64,000 nucleotides of DNA from Streptomyces lavendulae subsp. lavendulae (GTDB lineage: Bacteria; Actinomycetota; Actinomycetes; Streptomycetales; Streptomycetaceae), in contig NZ_CP024985.1 in the NCBI RefSeq assembly GCF_002803845.1, forward strand, positions 5,219,501 through 5,283,500. The letters run 5' to 3'. Made by a program: the position numbers and the translations under genes. The notes beneath the pieces are model-generated. The model had not been told where the DNA came from. It was given only the letters and a program-made list of their open reading frames with translations, and made no database searches. Below, one piece after another: positions 23,394 through 32,396 of the stretch. Numbering within the stretch: position 1 is the first letter of the stretch; the number at the start of each line of letters is the position of its first letter.

Positions 23394-25742
23394 GTGCTGA
23401 CGTACGAGAACGTCCTCAACGCCCCGGTCGACAAGCTCCAGACGGCGGCCACCGACTGGCAGGCGATGGCCGCGAAGCTGGAGGAGCTGGCCGAGGCGGC
23501 TCGCAACGGTATGAAGGCCAAGGCCGACAAGGCAGAGTGGAGCGGGGTCACGGCCGGGGTGGCGCGGCCGTTCGTGGCGAAGACGGCCAAGGAGTTCGAA
23601 GACGCCGCCAAGGAGGCCAAGGGCATCCACCAGGCGCTCACCCAGGCCCACGCCACGTTCACCTCGTCCCGCGACCGGCTGAAGAAGCTCTCCGAGGAAG
23701 AGGTGCCCGCCGCGGGCTTCCGGGTGGACGCCAAGGGCAAGGTGCAGGCCGCCCCCCTCGCCACCGAGGAGGAGCGCTACGCGGCCCGGCACGACCCCGA
23801 CTACCAGGAGTCCATCCGCGTCAACCTGCCCCAGTGGCAGGCGAAGATCGACGCGGCCGTCGACGCCTGCGACGACGTCGACCAGTCGCTCGCCCGCCTC
23901 CTGGGCGCCAACGTCGCCGAGGACCACAACTTCAGCGCCCCGAAGTACGCCGGCCTCGCCGCCGAGCAGGCCGGCCACGCCGCCGCCCTCGCGAAGAAGG
24001 GCCGGGACCTCTCCCACGCCGAACTCGTCGAGCTGAACGAGCTGCTGGCGGACAACGCGAAGGTCGCGGACTTCTCGACGGCCTTCTACCAGGAGCTGGG
24101 ACCCAAGGGCGCGCTCCAGTTCTTCGGCTCCATGTCGACCGACACCCAGGAGTGGGGCAAGGTCGACGAACAGCGGCTCAAGGACGTCCGGGAACTCCAG
24201 AAGAACCTGGGCCTGAACCTCGCGACGGCGACCCGCTCCACGTCCGAGCCGCACCTTCCCGACAGCTACGCGCAGGAGCTGCGCAAGCTCGGCACCCAGC
24301 ACATCCCGCTGGCGAAGTACGACCAGAACCCGCCCTACGGCTACCAGCTGCTTGGCGGGATCATGCGCTACGGCAACTACGACCCCAAGTTCCTGGTCCC
24401 CATCGCCGAACACGCCACCCAGATCCACGCGAAGGACCCCGACTTCTTCAACGGGACCCGCCGCCTCGACGGTCTCGGCAAGAACCTGTTGAACCCCTCC
24501 GGGATCAACGGCGCCGGATACGACCCGGTGGTCAGCTTCCTGGAGGCACTGGGGCACAGCCCGGAGGCGTCGGCCGCGTTCTTCGACCCCGAACGGCCTC
24601 CGCACGCCTACAACCAGGACGGCACGGAGAAGCCCGGCGTCGCGAACCTGGGCAAGGACGCCAAGGGCACGCCGATCACCGGCTACCTCGATTTCTTCGC
24701 CCGGGAGGACTACGACTGCACCATCGACATGGAGGGCACGAACTTCGACGACCTCAAGAAGGTCGAGAAGCACATGCCGGATGCCCTGGGCCATGCCCTG
24801 GAGGCGGCCGCCCTCGGTCATGCCTGGGACGACCCGAAGCCTGAGCTCCACCGGACCGAAACCGGCGCGGCGGTCATGGCGGCGGCCGCGGCCAAGTACG
24901 GCGGCGACGCCGGACTCCTCCATCACCAGGACGTCCTGGCCGACAGCCTGGGCAATATGACCGCCGGGTACATCGACGACGTCAACCGCGCGCTGAGCTC
25001 GGACCCCGACCACAGCGTCTTCGCCCCACGGGACGGGGACGATCAGGCCCATGTGAAATTCGAGCGCGACGGCGCCCGTGACCTGCTGGCCGTGCTCGGG
25101 CAGCATCCCGATGCATACGCCACCGTCTCCACCGCAGAGCGTGTCTACTCCGCGAGCGTGCTGGAAGGCCAGGCGGAGCACGACGGAAAGATCGACGAGG
25201 GCCGGGCCCGTTCGACGATCCGGACCACGGCGGAGGTGCAGGGCATCCTCGACGAGTCCAGAGCGGGACAGGTCCAGGGCGTCGGGGAGAAGAAGCACGA
25301 GGAATACGAGAAGGCGCACGAACAGCAGTCCGCCTGGGTCGAGTTCGGGACGACGGCGGCCATCGCGGGCGGTGTGGCCTTCCTGCCCGCCACGGCCGCA
25401 GCAGCGGGAGCGGCGGCGGTCGTCGTTCCGCTGGCCATCGATCTCGGCAGTGGTGCTGCCGAGCAGGCGGTCTCAGGCGTCGTGGGAGAGTGGTCGGACG
25501 AGGTCAAGGAAGAGCACAAGGACAAGATCGACGGCGCGACACACGACAGCAACAAGGCCATGTTCCAGGCGGGTGAGCACAGCGCCGAGGCGCCCATGCG
25601 GAAGTTCATGGAGCGCCATCGCATCGATCCGGACAGTGACTTCGGGAACGATTTCGTCGAGTCGATGCGCATCGGGTACGAAGCCGGCAACTCCGTCGCC
25701 CGTCAGCAGGGCCATGAGGCCCAGACCAAGGGTGTCGAGTGA
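23394..25742 (+). CDS. Large ESX-associated protein (DUF6571-like)
   Basis: 782 residues from GTG 23394. The N-terminal helical domain (LTYENVLNAPVDKLQTAATD, then AEWSGVTAG) resembles a WXG-type domain. The middle contains DPDFFNGTRRLDGLGKNLLN and HSPEASAAFFDPERPP, which I associate with the actinobacterial DUF6571 family. Residues about 645-700 are strongly hydrophobic (AIAGGVAFLPATAAAAGAAA), enough for one or two membrane helices. The last 60 residues are charged. It may be an exported effector or structural protein; there is no recognisable catalytic motif. It overlaps the lipoprotein gene by GTGA. Confidence 0.72.
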   Translation: MLTYENVLNAPVDKLQTAATDWQAMAAKLEELAEAARNGMKAKADKAEWSGVTAGVARPFVAKTAKEFEDAAKEAKGIHQALTQAHATFTSSRDRLKKLSEEEVPAAGFRVDAKGKVQAAPLATEEERYAARHDPDYQESIRVNLPQWQAKIDAAVDACDDVDQSLARLLGANVAEDHNFSAPKYAGLAAEQAGHAAALAKKGRDLSHAELVELNELLADNAKVADFSTAFYQELGPKGALQFFGSMSTDTQEWGKVDEQRLKDVRELQKNLGLNLATATRSTSEPHLPDSYAQELRKLGTQHIPLAKYDQNPPYGYQLLGGIMRYGNYDPKFLVPIAEHATQIHAKDPDFFNGTRRLDGLGKNLLNPSGINGAGYDPVVSFLEALGHSPEASAAFFDPERPPHAYNQDGTEKPGVANLGKDAKGTPITGYLDFFAREDYDCTIDMEGTNFDDLKKVEKHMPDALGHALEAAALGHAWDDPKPELHRTETGAAVMAAAAAKYGGDAGLLHHQDVLADSLGNMTAGYIDDVNRALSSDPDHSVFAPRDGDDQAHVKFERDGARDLLAVLGQHPDAYATVSTAERVYSASVLEGQAEHDGKIDEGRARSTIRTTAEVQGILDESRAGQVQGVGEKKHEEYEKAHEQQSAWVEFGTTAAIAGGVAFLPATAAAAGAAAVVVPLAIDLGSGAAEQAVSGVVGEWSDEVKEEHKDKIDGATHDSNKAMFQAGEHSAEAPMRKFMERHRIDPDSDFGNDFVESMRIGYEAGNSVARQQGHEAQTKGVE

Positions 25743-26470
25743 GCCGGGGCCCGATACCGCGGCGGCCGGTTGCCCTGATGCTCTGGGGGGCGGCCTTCGG
25801 CACGGCGGTGGTGGGCTGCTCTGCCGCCGAGCCGGAGCCCGCCGGCCCGCCCACCGCTGGGCCGCTGCTCTCCGTCAGTCAGATCTGTGCCGGGCTCTTC
25901 ACGGGCGACGGAGGGAAGGCGCTGGAGCGGATCCTTGAGTCCACGGAGTTCCAGATACGGGACGAGAAGGGGAATCCGGAGGCCGGGGCGGTCGCGCGGG
26001 CAATGGAGGGTGCCTACCGGTCCGGAGCAAAGATCCATGACGCGCCCCAGCCGGTCTGCAGGATCGTAGGAACGGCCAAGGACGGTTACCGTCCCACGGC
26101 GCATGTCATGTTCACCGCTTACAGCAAGTACGACGCAGATCCGGCCGATCTTCCAGGAGCGAGCGCTCGGGGGCCGAGGGTCTGGAGGCAGGGGAAGTCG
26201 GTCGACGTCACGTTCGACTGCGTCAGTGTGCGCGTCGGCTCGACCTCTGACATTCCCTTGCAGGTCACCGCGGCGTTCCAAGAGCAGTGGCAGGGGAGCA
26301 AGGGGCCGACCGCCCTCGGCCAGGACTACCTGGCCGTCACCCACTCGGCGGCGCTCGCCGTCGCCAAGGCGCTCGGGTGCGTGGATGACGGCGGGCTCCC
26401 CGCCCGGGCGCAGGAGCTGCCGCCGGCGGCCGGTGCCGGCTCGGCGCCCGCCGGACGCCCCGCCCCGTAG
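25739..26470 (+). CDS. Lipoprotein, last gene of ESX-like cluster
   Basis: 243 residues from GTG 25739. The signal peptide ends in a lipobox (GTAVVGC), so the protein is anchored outside the membrane after cleavage before Cys27. The mature part has a conserved-looking SQICAGLFTGDGGKALERIL opening, two later cysteines (PVCRIVG, FDCVSV) that could form a disulfide, and a Pro/Ala tail. No family recognised. Coupled translation with the 782-residue protein suggests a functional pair. Confidence 0.8.
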   Translation: MSRGPIPRRPVALMLWGAAFGTAVVGCSAAEPEPAGPPTAGPLLSVSQICAGLFTGDGGKALERILESTEFQIRDEKGNPEAGAVARAMEGAYRSGAKIHDAPQPVCRIVGTAKDGYRPTAHVMFTAYSKYDADPADLPGASARGPRVWRQGKSVDVTFDCVSVRVGSTSDIPLQVTAAFQEQWQGSKGPTALGQDYLAVTHSAALAVAKALGCVDDGGLPARAQELPPAAGAGSAPAGRPAP

Positions 26471-26485
26471 GGCCCGCACACCGGC

Positions 26486-26521
26486 GAGGCCGCCCGGGGG
26501 ACGGATCCCCCGGGCGGCCTC
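26486..26521. terminator. Strong terminator after ESX-like cluster
   Basis: GAGGCCGCCCGGGGG (26486-26500) and its perfect complement (26507-26521) with a 6-base loop; it also faces the end of the tRNA-Cys gene on the other strand. Confidence 0.75.
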
Positions 26522-26527
26522 GGTGAG

Positions 26528-26599
26528 AAGCCGTGACCGGAATCGAACCGGCGTAACTCGCTTTGCAGGCGAGTCCCTCAACCACTCGGGCACACGGCT
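26528..26599 (-). tRNA. tRNA-Cys (anticodon GCA)
   Basis: Cloverleaf on the minus strand: acceptor AGCCGTG/CACGGCT, U8, D-arm CCC...GGG, anticodon arm CTCGC-CTGCAAA-GCGAG, T-arm CCGGTTCGATTCCGG, and discriminator U73, which is the identity base for tRNA-Cys. CCA is not encoded. No integrated element or duplicated 3' end is seen next to it. Confidence 0.92.
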
Positions 26600-26758
26600 G
26601 TGTCGTGGTGACGTGTACGACGCTACGGGGGGCCCGTCGGGTGGGGAAGGGTGGCCGGTGGGGTGCAATGTGACTGCCATGTCGCGTTCACAGTCCTAGG
26701 TCCCGGGGCCGAGGAGGGATCAGCCCAAAAGACAGGGGCGTCAGCGCGGTGTGGGCCT

Positions 26759-26764
26759 TACTCT
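26759..26764 (+). promoter_or_regulatory. -10 element of MFS gene, leaderless
   Basis: TACTCT followed by GGGGCG and the ATG at 26771, so transcription should start at the A of the start codon. Confidence 0.5.
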
Positions 26765-26770
26765 GGGGCG

Positions 26771-28267
26771 ATGAGCGCCCTTGAACCCCGGATATCCGTG
26801 CCCGACGCCGCCCCGCCTCCGCAGGGCGGCGTCCTCGGGCCCGCGTACCGGACGCTCAGCGTCGGGATGATCTCCGTCATCTTCCTGATCGCCTTCGAGG
26901 CCACCGCCGTAGGGACGGCCATGCCCGTCGCCGCCCGGGAGCTGGACGGGATCGGCCTCTACGCCTTCGCGTTCTCCGCCTACTTCACCACCAGCCTCTT
27001 CGGGATGGTCCTCTCCGGGCAGTGGTCCGACCGGCAGGGCCCGCTGCGGCCGCTCACCGTCGGGATCGGGGCCTTCGCCGCCGGGCTGGTGTGTTCCGGG
27101 ACCGCCGCGACCATGGGGGTCTTCGTCCTCGGGCGGGCCGTGCAGGGGTTCGGGGGCGGGCTGGTCATCGTCGCGCTCTACGTGGTGGTCAGCCGGGCCT
27201 ACGAGGAGCGGCTGCGGCCCGCCATCATGGCCGCCTTCGCCGCGAGCTGGGTCGTGCCGTCCATCGTCGGGCCGCTGGCCGCCGGGACGGTCACCGAGCA
27301 CCTCGGCTGGCGGTGGGTGTTCCTCGGCATCCCGGCGCTGGTCGTCGTACCGCTGGTGGTGGCCCTACCCGCGATCCGGCGGACCGCCTCCGGGCCCGTC
27401 GACCCCGGGGCGGCCGTCGCGTTCGACCGGCGCCGGATCGGGTTCGCCCTCGGGATCTCGCTGGGCGCGGGGCTGCTCCAGTACGCCGCCCAGGACCTGC
27501 GCTGGCTCTCGCTGCTGCCCGGCCTCGCGGGCGTGGCCCTGCTGGTGCCCGCCGTGCGGGCGCTGATGCCGCGCGGGACGTACCTGGCCCGGCGCGGTCT
27601 GCCGTCCGTGGTGCTGCTGCGCGGGGTCGCGGCGGGAGCCTTCATCGGGGCCGAGAGCTTCGTGCCGCTGATGCTGGTCACCCAGCGGGGGCTGAGCCCC
27701 ACGATGGCCGGCTTCTCGCTGGCGCTGGGCGGGGTGACGTGGGCGCTCGGCTCCTGGGTGCAGTCCAAGGGGCGCACGGCACCGTACCGGGAGCGGCTCA
27801 TGGTCGCCGGGATGGTGATGGTGGCCTTCGCCATCGCGGCGGCCCCGGCGGTGCTCATCGAGTCCGTCCCCGTCTGGACCGCCGCGCTCGCCTGGGGGGT
27901 GGGCTGCCTCGGCATGGGACTGGTGATCGGCTCCACGAGCGTGCTGCTGCTGAAGCTGTCGGCCCCGGAGGAGGCGGGGGCGAACTCCGCCGCGCTGCAG
28001 ATCTCCGACGCCCTCGCGAACGTGGTGCTCCTCGCCGCCGTGGGCGCCGCCTTCGCCGGGCTCGGCGGGGGAGCGGTGGGGTCCGCCGGGCACACCCTGA
28101 CCGAGGGCGCCGCCTCCGCCTCGCACCCCGCCGCCTTCCTGGCGGTGTTCCTGCCGATGGCGTGCGTGGCACTGGCGGGGGCCTGGGTCGCGACCCGGCT
28201 GGACCCCGCCCCGGCCGCGACGGGCACCGACCCCGCCCCGGCCGGGACGGGTACCCGGAAAAGCTGA
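26771..28267 (+). CDS. MFS transporter, probable drug exporter (DHA2-like)
   Basis: 498 residues with about 12-14 membrane segments. SGQWSDRQGPLRPLTVGIGA is the loop 2-3 MFS signature, and LGRAVQGFGGGLVIVALYVV is the helix 4/5 region typical of drug:H+ antiporters. The C-terminus is a short Pro/Ala/Thr tail. The start is supported by the -10 element 6 bases upstream; no ribosome binding site is visible. No regulator lies adjacent. Substrate unknown. Confidence 0.88.
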   Translation: MSALEPRISVPDAAPPPQGGVLGPAYRTLSVGMISVIFLIAFEATAVGTAMPVAARELDGIGLYAFAFSAYFTTSLFGMVLSGQWSDRQGPLRPLTVGIGAFAAGLVCSGTAATMGVFVLGRAVQGFGGGLVIVALYVVVSRAYEERLRPAIMAAFAASWVVPSIVGPLAAGTVTEHLGWRWVFLGIPALVVVPLVVALPAIRRTASGPVDPGAAVAFDRRRIGFALGISLGAGLLQYAAQDLRWLSLLPGLAGVALLVPAVRALMPRGTYLARRGLPSVVLLRGVAAGAFIGAESFVPLMLVTQRGLSPTMAGFSLALGGVTWALGSWVQSKGRTAPYRERLMVAGMVMVAFAIAAAPAVLIESVPVWTAALAWGVGCLGMGLVIGSTSVLLLKLSAPEEAGANSAALQISDALANVVLLAAVGAAFAGLGGGAVGSAGHTLTEGAASASHPAAFLAVFLPMACVALAGAWVATRLDPAPAATGTDPAPAGTGTRKS

Positions 28268-28289
28268 GGGGGCGGAGGGCCCGAGGGGA

Positions 28290-28295
28290 TAGGTT
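28290..28295 (+). promoter_or_regulatory. -10 element of Phd-Doc-like operon, leaderless
   Basis: TAGGTT, then 7 bases, then ATG 28303. Toxin-antitoxin operons with leaderless antitoxin mRNA would be read without a Shine-Dalgarno. Confidence 0.5.
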
Positions 28296-28302
28296 CGGCG
28301 GC

Positions 28303-28503
28303 ATGCACGAGCTGAACGTCCCCCTTTCCGACGCCGAGCGCGCCGAGCTCTCCGACCTGGCCGACGCCACCGGCCGCACGCCCGAGGAACTCGCGCTGGA
28401 GGCCGTACGCGCGCACCTGCGGGCGGAGCGCGAGCGTGTCGGGGAGGCCGCCGCGCGCCTCGCCCGCGCCCACGCCCCGCTGCTGGAGAGGCTCGGACGG
28501 TGA
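28303..28503 (+). CDS. Antitoxin of Doc-type toxin
   Basis: 66 residues: MHELNVPLSDAERAELSDLA, TGRTPEELALEAVRAHLRAE, then a charged helix. The short strand plus helices fit a ribbon-helix-helix or Phd-like DNA-binding antitoxin. Identification rests on size and on the directly coupled Doc gene (GTGA overlap). Confidence 0.72.
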   Translation: MHELNVPLSDAERAELSDLADATGRTPEELALEAVRAHLRAERERVGEAAARLARAHAPLLERLGR

Positions 28504-28886
28504 TCCCCGTGCGCCACCTCACCCTCGCCGAGGTCCTCGACCTCGCCCGGCACGCCTGCCTGGCCCAGGACCAGCCCGTGGAACTGCGCGCCCCCGGACT
28601 GCTGGAGTCCGCCGTGCACCGGCCGCGGGCCCGCATGTTCGGCGTGCCCGCCTACGAGGACCCGTACGAGCAGGCGGCCGCGCTGCTCCACGGGATCGCC
28701 GCGAACCACCCCCTGGTCGACGGGAACAAGCGGACGGCCTGGCTGGCCGCCGCGACCTTCCTCGCCGTGAACGGCGTGGACCTCTCGGCGGTGGACCAGG
28801 ACACGGCGTACGACCTGGTCATCGACGTGGCCGCCGGCCACGAGGCCGACGTCGCCGTGATCGCGGAGCGGCTGCGCGCGATGTGA
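28500..28886 (+). CDS. Doc-family (Fic-fold) toxin
   Basis: 128 residues from GTG 28500. HPLVDGNKR (70-78) is the Fic/Doc core motif H-x-F/L-x-D-x-N-K-R. In Doc this fold phosphorylates elongation factor EF-Tu and stops translation. LHGIAANHPLVDGNKRTAWL and the helix FLAVNGVDLS follow the family closely. Antitoxin first and GTGA overlap support a working pair. Confidence 0.88.
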   Translation: MIPVRHLTLAEVLDLARHACLAQDQPVELRAPGLLESAVHRPRARMFGVPAYEDPYEQAAALLHGIAANHPLVDGNKRTAWLAAATFLAVNGVDLSAVDQDTAYDLVIDVAAGHEADVAVIAERLRAM

Positions 28887-29006
28887 CGCTCGCCGCACCC
28901 GCCGAGGTCACAGGCCTGTCCCTCCGGGAGGGGCGGGCGGGGGCCGGTAAGGTGGCCCGGTTGTCCTACGTACGACCGCGACCGTGACTGAGACGAACCG
29001 GAGACC

Positions 29007-30791
29007 GTGACTACTACCGCCTCCCACCACCTCTCACCCGCCTTCCCCGGCCGCGCGCCGTGGGGCACCGCCAGCAAGCTGCGTGCCTGGCAGGAGGGTG
29101 CCCTGACCCGGTACATCGAGACGCAGCCGCGCGACTTCCTGGCGGTCGCGACCCCCGGAGCCGGCAAGACCACCTTCGCGCTGACCCTCGCGTCCTGGCT
29201 GCTGCACCACCACGTGGTGCAGCAGGTGACCGTCGTCGCGCCGACCGAGCACCTGAAGAAGCAATGGGCGGAGGCGGCGGCCCGGATAGGCATCCGGCTC
29301 GACCCGGAGTACTCCGCCGGGCCGCTGAGCAAGGACTACCACGGGGTCGCCGTCACCTACGCGGGTGTCGGCGTGCGCCCGATGCTGCACCGCAACCGCT
29401 GCGAGCAGCGCAAGACCCTGGTGATCCTCGACGAGATCCACCACGCGGGCGACTCGAAGTCCTGGGGCGAGGCCTGCCTGGAGGCCTTCGACCCGGCGAC
29501 CCGGCGCCTGGCCCTGACCGGTACGCCCTTCCGGTCCGACACGAACCCGATCCCCTTCGTCACGTACGAGGAGGGCAACGACGGGATCCGCCGGTCCTCC
29601 GCGGACTACACGTACGGCTACGGCAACGCGCTCGGCGACGGCGTCGTGCGGCCGGTCATCTTCCTCTCCTACAGCGGCAACATGCGCTGGCGCACCAAGG
29701 CGGGGGACGAGATCGCGGCCCGCCTCGGCGAGCCGATGACCAAGGACGCCATCTCGCAGGCCTGGCGCACCGCGCTGGACCCGCGCGGCGACTGGATGCC
29801 GAACGTGCTGCGCGCCGCCGACCAGCGCCTGACGGAGGTCAGGAAGGGCATCCCGGACGCGGGCGGCCTCGTCATCGCCTCCGACCAGGACTCGGCCCGC
29901 GCGTACGCCAAGCTGATCCGCGAGATCACCGGGACGAAGGCGACCCTGGTGCTGTCGGACGACACGGGCGCCTCGAAGAACATCGACACCTTCAGCGGGA
30001 ACGACGACCGCTGGATGGTCGCGGTCCGCATGGTGTCCGAGGGCGTCGACGTCCCGCGCCTGGCGGTCGGCGTGTACGCGACGACGATCTCGACGCCGCT
30101 GTTCTTCGCGCAGGCGGTCGGGCGTTTCGTGCGATCGCGCAGGCGCGGCGAGACGGCGTCCGTGTTCCTTCCGACGATCCCCTACCTCCTCGGCTTCGCG
30201 AACGAGATGGAGGTCGAGCGCGACCACGTCCTCGACAAGCCGAAGAAGCAGGGCGAGGAGGACCCGTACGCCGAGTCCGAGAAGGAGATGGACGAGGCGA
30301 ACCGGCAGGAGGACGAGGACACCGGCGAGGACGAGCAGATGTCCTTCGAGGCGCTGGAGTCCGACGCCGTCTTCGACCGGGTGCTGTACGACGGCGCCGA
30401 GTTCGGCATGCAGGCGCACCCGGGCAGCGAGGAGGAGCAGGACTACCTCGGCATCCCGGGGCTGCTGGAGCCGGACCAGGTGCAGATGCTGCTCCAGAAG
30501 CGGCAGTCGCGGCAGATCGCGCACAGCCGGCGCAAGCCGGACTCGGAGGCGGACCTGCTGGAGCTGCCGGCCGACCGGCGGCCGGTGGTTTCCCACAAGG
30601 AGCTGCTGGAGCTGCGCAAGTCGCTGAACACGATGGTCGGCGCGTACGTCCACCAGAGCGGCAAGCCGCACGGGGTGATCCACACGGAGCTGCGCCGGGT
30701 GTGCGGCGGACCGCCGAGCGCGGAGGCGACGGCGGGGCAGCTGCGGGAGCGGATCAAGAAGGTGCAGGAGTGGGCCACTCGGATGCGGTAG
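29007..30791 (+). CDS. DEAD/DEAH-box superfamily 2 helicase
   Basis: 594 residues from GTG 29007 (GGAGA upstream). Motif I ATPGAGKTTF, motif II ILDEIHHAG, motif III LALTGTPFRS and motif VI FAQAVGRFVRSRRRGE mark an SF2 ATPase related to the XPB/UvrB-like helicases. A Glu/Asp-rich segment (about 412-450) precedes the C-terminal domain. It probably unwinds or translocates on nucleic acid in the cytosol; a role in repair is an inference. It is the only gene in its transcription unit and ends in a strong terminator. Confidence 0.88.
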   Translation: MTTTASHHLSPAFPGRAPWGTASKLRAWQEGALTRYIETQPRDFLAVATPGAGKTTFALTLASWLLHHHVVQQVTVVAPTEHLKKQWAEAAARIGIRLDPEYSAGPLSKDYHGVAVTYAGVGVRPMLHRNRCEQRKTLVILDEIHHAGDSKSWGEACLEAFDPATRRLALTGTPFRSDTNPIPFVTYEEGNDGIRRSSADYTYGYGNALGDGVVRPVIFLSYSGNMRWRTKAGDEIAARLGEPMTKDAISQAWRTALDPRGDWMPNVLRAADQRLTEVRKGIPDAGGLVIASDQDSARAYAKLIREITGTKATLVLSDDTGASKNIDTFSGNDDRWMVAVRMVSEGVDVPRLAVGVYATTISTPLFFAQAVGRFVRSRRRGETASVFLPTIPYLLGFANEMEVERDHVLDKPKKQGEEDPYAESEKEMDEANRQEDEDTGEDEQMSFEALESDAVFDRVLYDGAEFGMQAHPGSEEEQDYLGIPGLLEPDQVQMLLQKRQSRQIAHSRRKPDSEADLLELPADRRPVVSHKELLELRKSLNTMVGAYVHQSGKPHGVIHTELRRVCGGPPSAEATAGQLRERIKKVQEWATRMR

Positions 30792-30817
30792 CGCGTCCGC
30801 GGGGGGTGTGACACGCG

Positions 30818-30855
30818 GAACGGGGTCCGTGCGCTGCTGCGCACGGACCCCGTTC
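30818..30855. terminator. Bidirectional terminator between helicase and LAETG gene
   Basis: 17-bp perfect arms (GAACGGGGTCCGTGCGC at 30818-30834 with 30839-30855) and a TGCT loop, placed between two convergent genes. Confidence 0.85.
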
Positions 30856-30888
30856 TCGTACTGCCTACTGGCTGTTTACTGCCTGCCG

Positions 30889-32028
30889 TCAGGCGCCGAC
30901 GCGCCGACGGCGGCCGTTGCCCGCGACGAGGGCCGCACCCATGGCGAGCGCGACGCCGCCGGCGCCGAGGGCCCAGGTGGTGGCCGCGTCGGTACCGGTC
31001 TCGGCGAGCTGACCACCGGCGTTGGTGGTGGTGCCCGTGGAGACGGCGGTGCCGGTGCCGGTGCCGGTGTTGTGGTCGACGATCGGCGTGGTGGAGGTGC
31101 CACCGTTCGGCTTGGTGCCGCCACCGGTGTGGCCGGTGTGGCCGCCGCCGGTGTTGCCACCGGTGTTGCCACCCTGGTTGGCGCCGGACTTGATCTCGGA
31201 GTGGGCGAAGTTGGCGTCGGAGAAGATCTCCTCACCCTCGACGTTGCTCCAGCCCACGGGGGCGACGGCGAACTCCGTCGCCGGAGCGTCCTTCGAGAAC
31301 TTCAGGCGGAGCTTGATGTCGAACTTGTCATCCTTGGCGATCGAGCCCCGGCCGAGGTCGATGCCGAAGGCGTCCTCGGTGCCGCTCGCCTCGGCCGGCC
31401 ACCACTTCCAGTTGCCCTTCGCGTCGGGGAGGTAGACCTCAAGGGCGATGTACCCGTCCTTGAACTGGGTCGTGCGGGTGAGCAGGTTCAGACCGAGCGA
31501 GTAGTCGCCGAGGTCCTTGCCGCCGGTGTTGTCCACCTCAAGGGTGAACTCCTGCCAGCCGCCACCGGGCTTGAAGGAGGACGGCAGGTCCTTCACCGCG
31601 AGCTTCGGACCGTTGGCGACCCACTCGGCGCCGTCCTTGGCGTCGGCCGCGTCCGCGGCCTTCGCGGCCGGAGCCGGGGTCTGGGCGGCGGGCTTGGCGT
31701 CCGCGGCGGGCTTGGCGGCGTCGGCGGCCGGGACCGCCGGGGTCTCCGCGGCCGGCTTCGCGGCGTCGGCGGCCGGGGTCTCGGCGGCGGGCTTCGCGGC
31801 CGGGGTCTCGGCGGCCGGGGCCGGGGTCTCCGCGGCGGGCTTGGCAGCCTCCGCCGGGGTCGCCGGGGCCTCCGCGGCCGGCTTGGCGGCGGCGTCGGCG
31901 GCCGGAGCCGCGTCCGGCGTGGTGATCGCCGGGTTCTGGACCTCGTCCGCCATGGCGGGCGTGGCCATGAGGACCGTCGGGCCCACCACGGCAGCGGCGG
32001 CGACGATGGCCATGCGCTTCAGCTTCAC
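30889..32028 (-). CDS. Sortase-anchored surface protein with Ala/Pro/Lys stalk
   Basis: 379 residues from GTG 32028. Signal peptide ends about MATPAMA (27). Residues 30-130 are a stalk of AAKPAAETPA-type repeats. A folded domain (about 135-270: LAVKDLPSSFKPGGGWQEFT, WKWWPAEASG) is followed by a Gly/Thr/His linker, the sortase signal LAETG (341-345), a hydrophobic helix and RRRR. In Streptomyces, LAxTG signals are handled by class E sortases that attach chaplins and other wall proteins. The folded domain family is not known to me. Confidence 0.9.
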   Translation of the reverse strand: MKLKRMAIVAAAAVVGPTVLMATPAMADEVQNPAITTPDAAPAADAAAKPAAEAPATPAEAAKPAAETPAPAAETPAAKPAAETPAADAAKPAAETPAVPAADAAKPAADAKPAAQTPAPAAKAADAADAKDGAEWVANGPKLAVKDLPSSFKPGGGWQEFTLEVDNTGGKDLGDYSLGLNLLTRTTQFKDGYIALEVYLPDAKGNWKWWPAEASGTEDAFGIDLGRGSIAKDDKFDIKLRLKFSKDAPATEFAVAPVGWSNVEGEEIFSDANFAHSEIKSGANQGGNTGGNTGGGHTGHTGGGTKPNGGTSTTPIVDHNTGTGTGTAVSTGTTTNAGGQLAETGTDAATTWALGAGGVALAMGAALVAGNGRRRRVGA

Positions 32029-32396
32029 TTGTACTTCTTTCCCCTACGTGGGCACGGCGTCGCACGCCCTGCCCACCCCCAAAAATCTTTTTGAACGTGA
32101 TCAGACTAAGGGGGCTGTAAAGCGGTTTTCGCTTGAGGAACATTACGAATTGGCACAGGCGTCAGCAGAAAAGGACACAAACCGACAGCAGGCGCCCGGA
32201 TTCTGGACGAGGCCTTCCGCTGAGCGAACCCGCTCGCTACTGTCCCCGCATCGAACGCCCCGTGGCAGCGCCGCCGCGGGAGCGCAGCCGGTGCCATGGC
32301 CGCTACCGGCGGCCTCTCCGTGCGTCGCCGAGGGACCGGCAGCGCTCCACCCCGTGAGAGTCACCGCCGCCCACCCGAAGGAGAGGGAGAGGCGTC
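32029..32396. other. 368-base divergent intergenic region
   Basis: Lies between the LAETG gene and the IclR gene. Around 32085-32160 it is AT-richer (AAAAATCTTTTTGAACG, GTAAAGCGGTTTTCGC) and probably holds the promoter of the LAETG gene. GAAGGAGAGGGAGAGG near 32379-32393 is the ribosome binding site of the IclR gene. No gene or clear operator is seen. Confidence 0.5.

Noticed and set aside
22908..25319. 803-residue minus-strand frame over the large ESX-associated gene
   Set aside because: Shadow of the plus-strand gene; rich in Arg/Gly/Val/Leu without motifs.
26528..26599. tRNA-Cys as an integration site for the downstream accessory genes
   Set aside because: No integrase and no repeated 3' end of the tRNA was found nearby.
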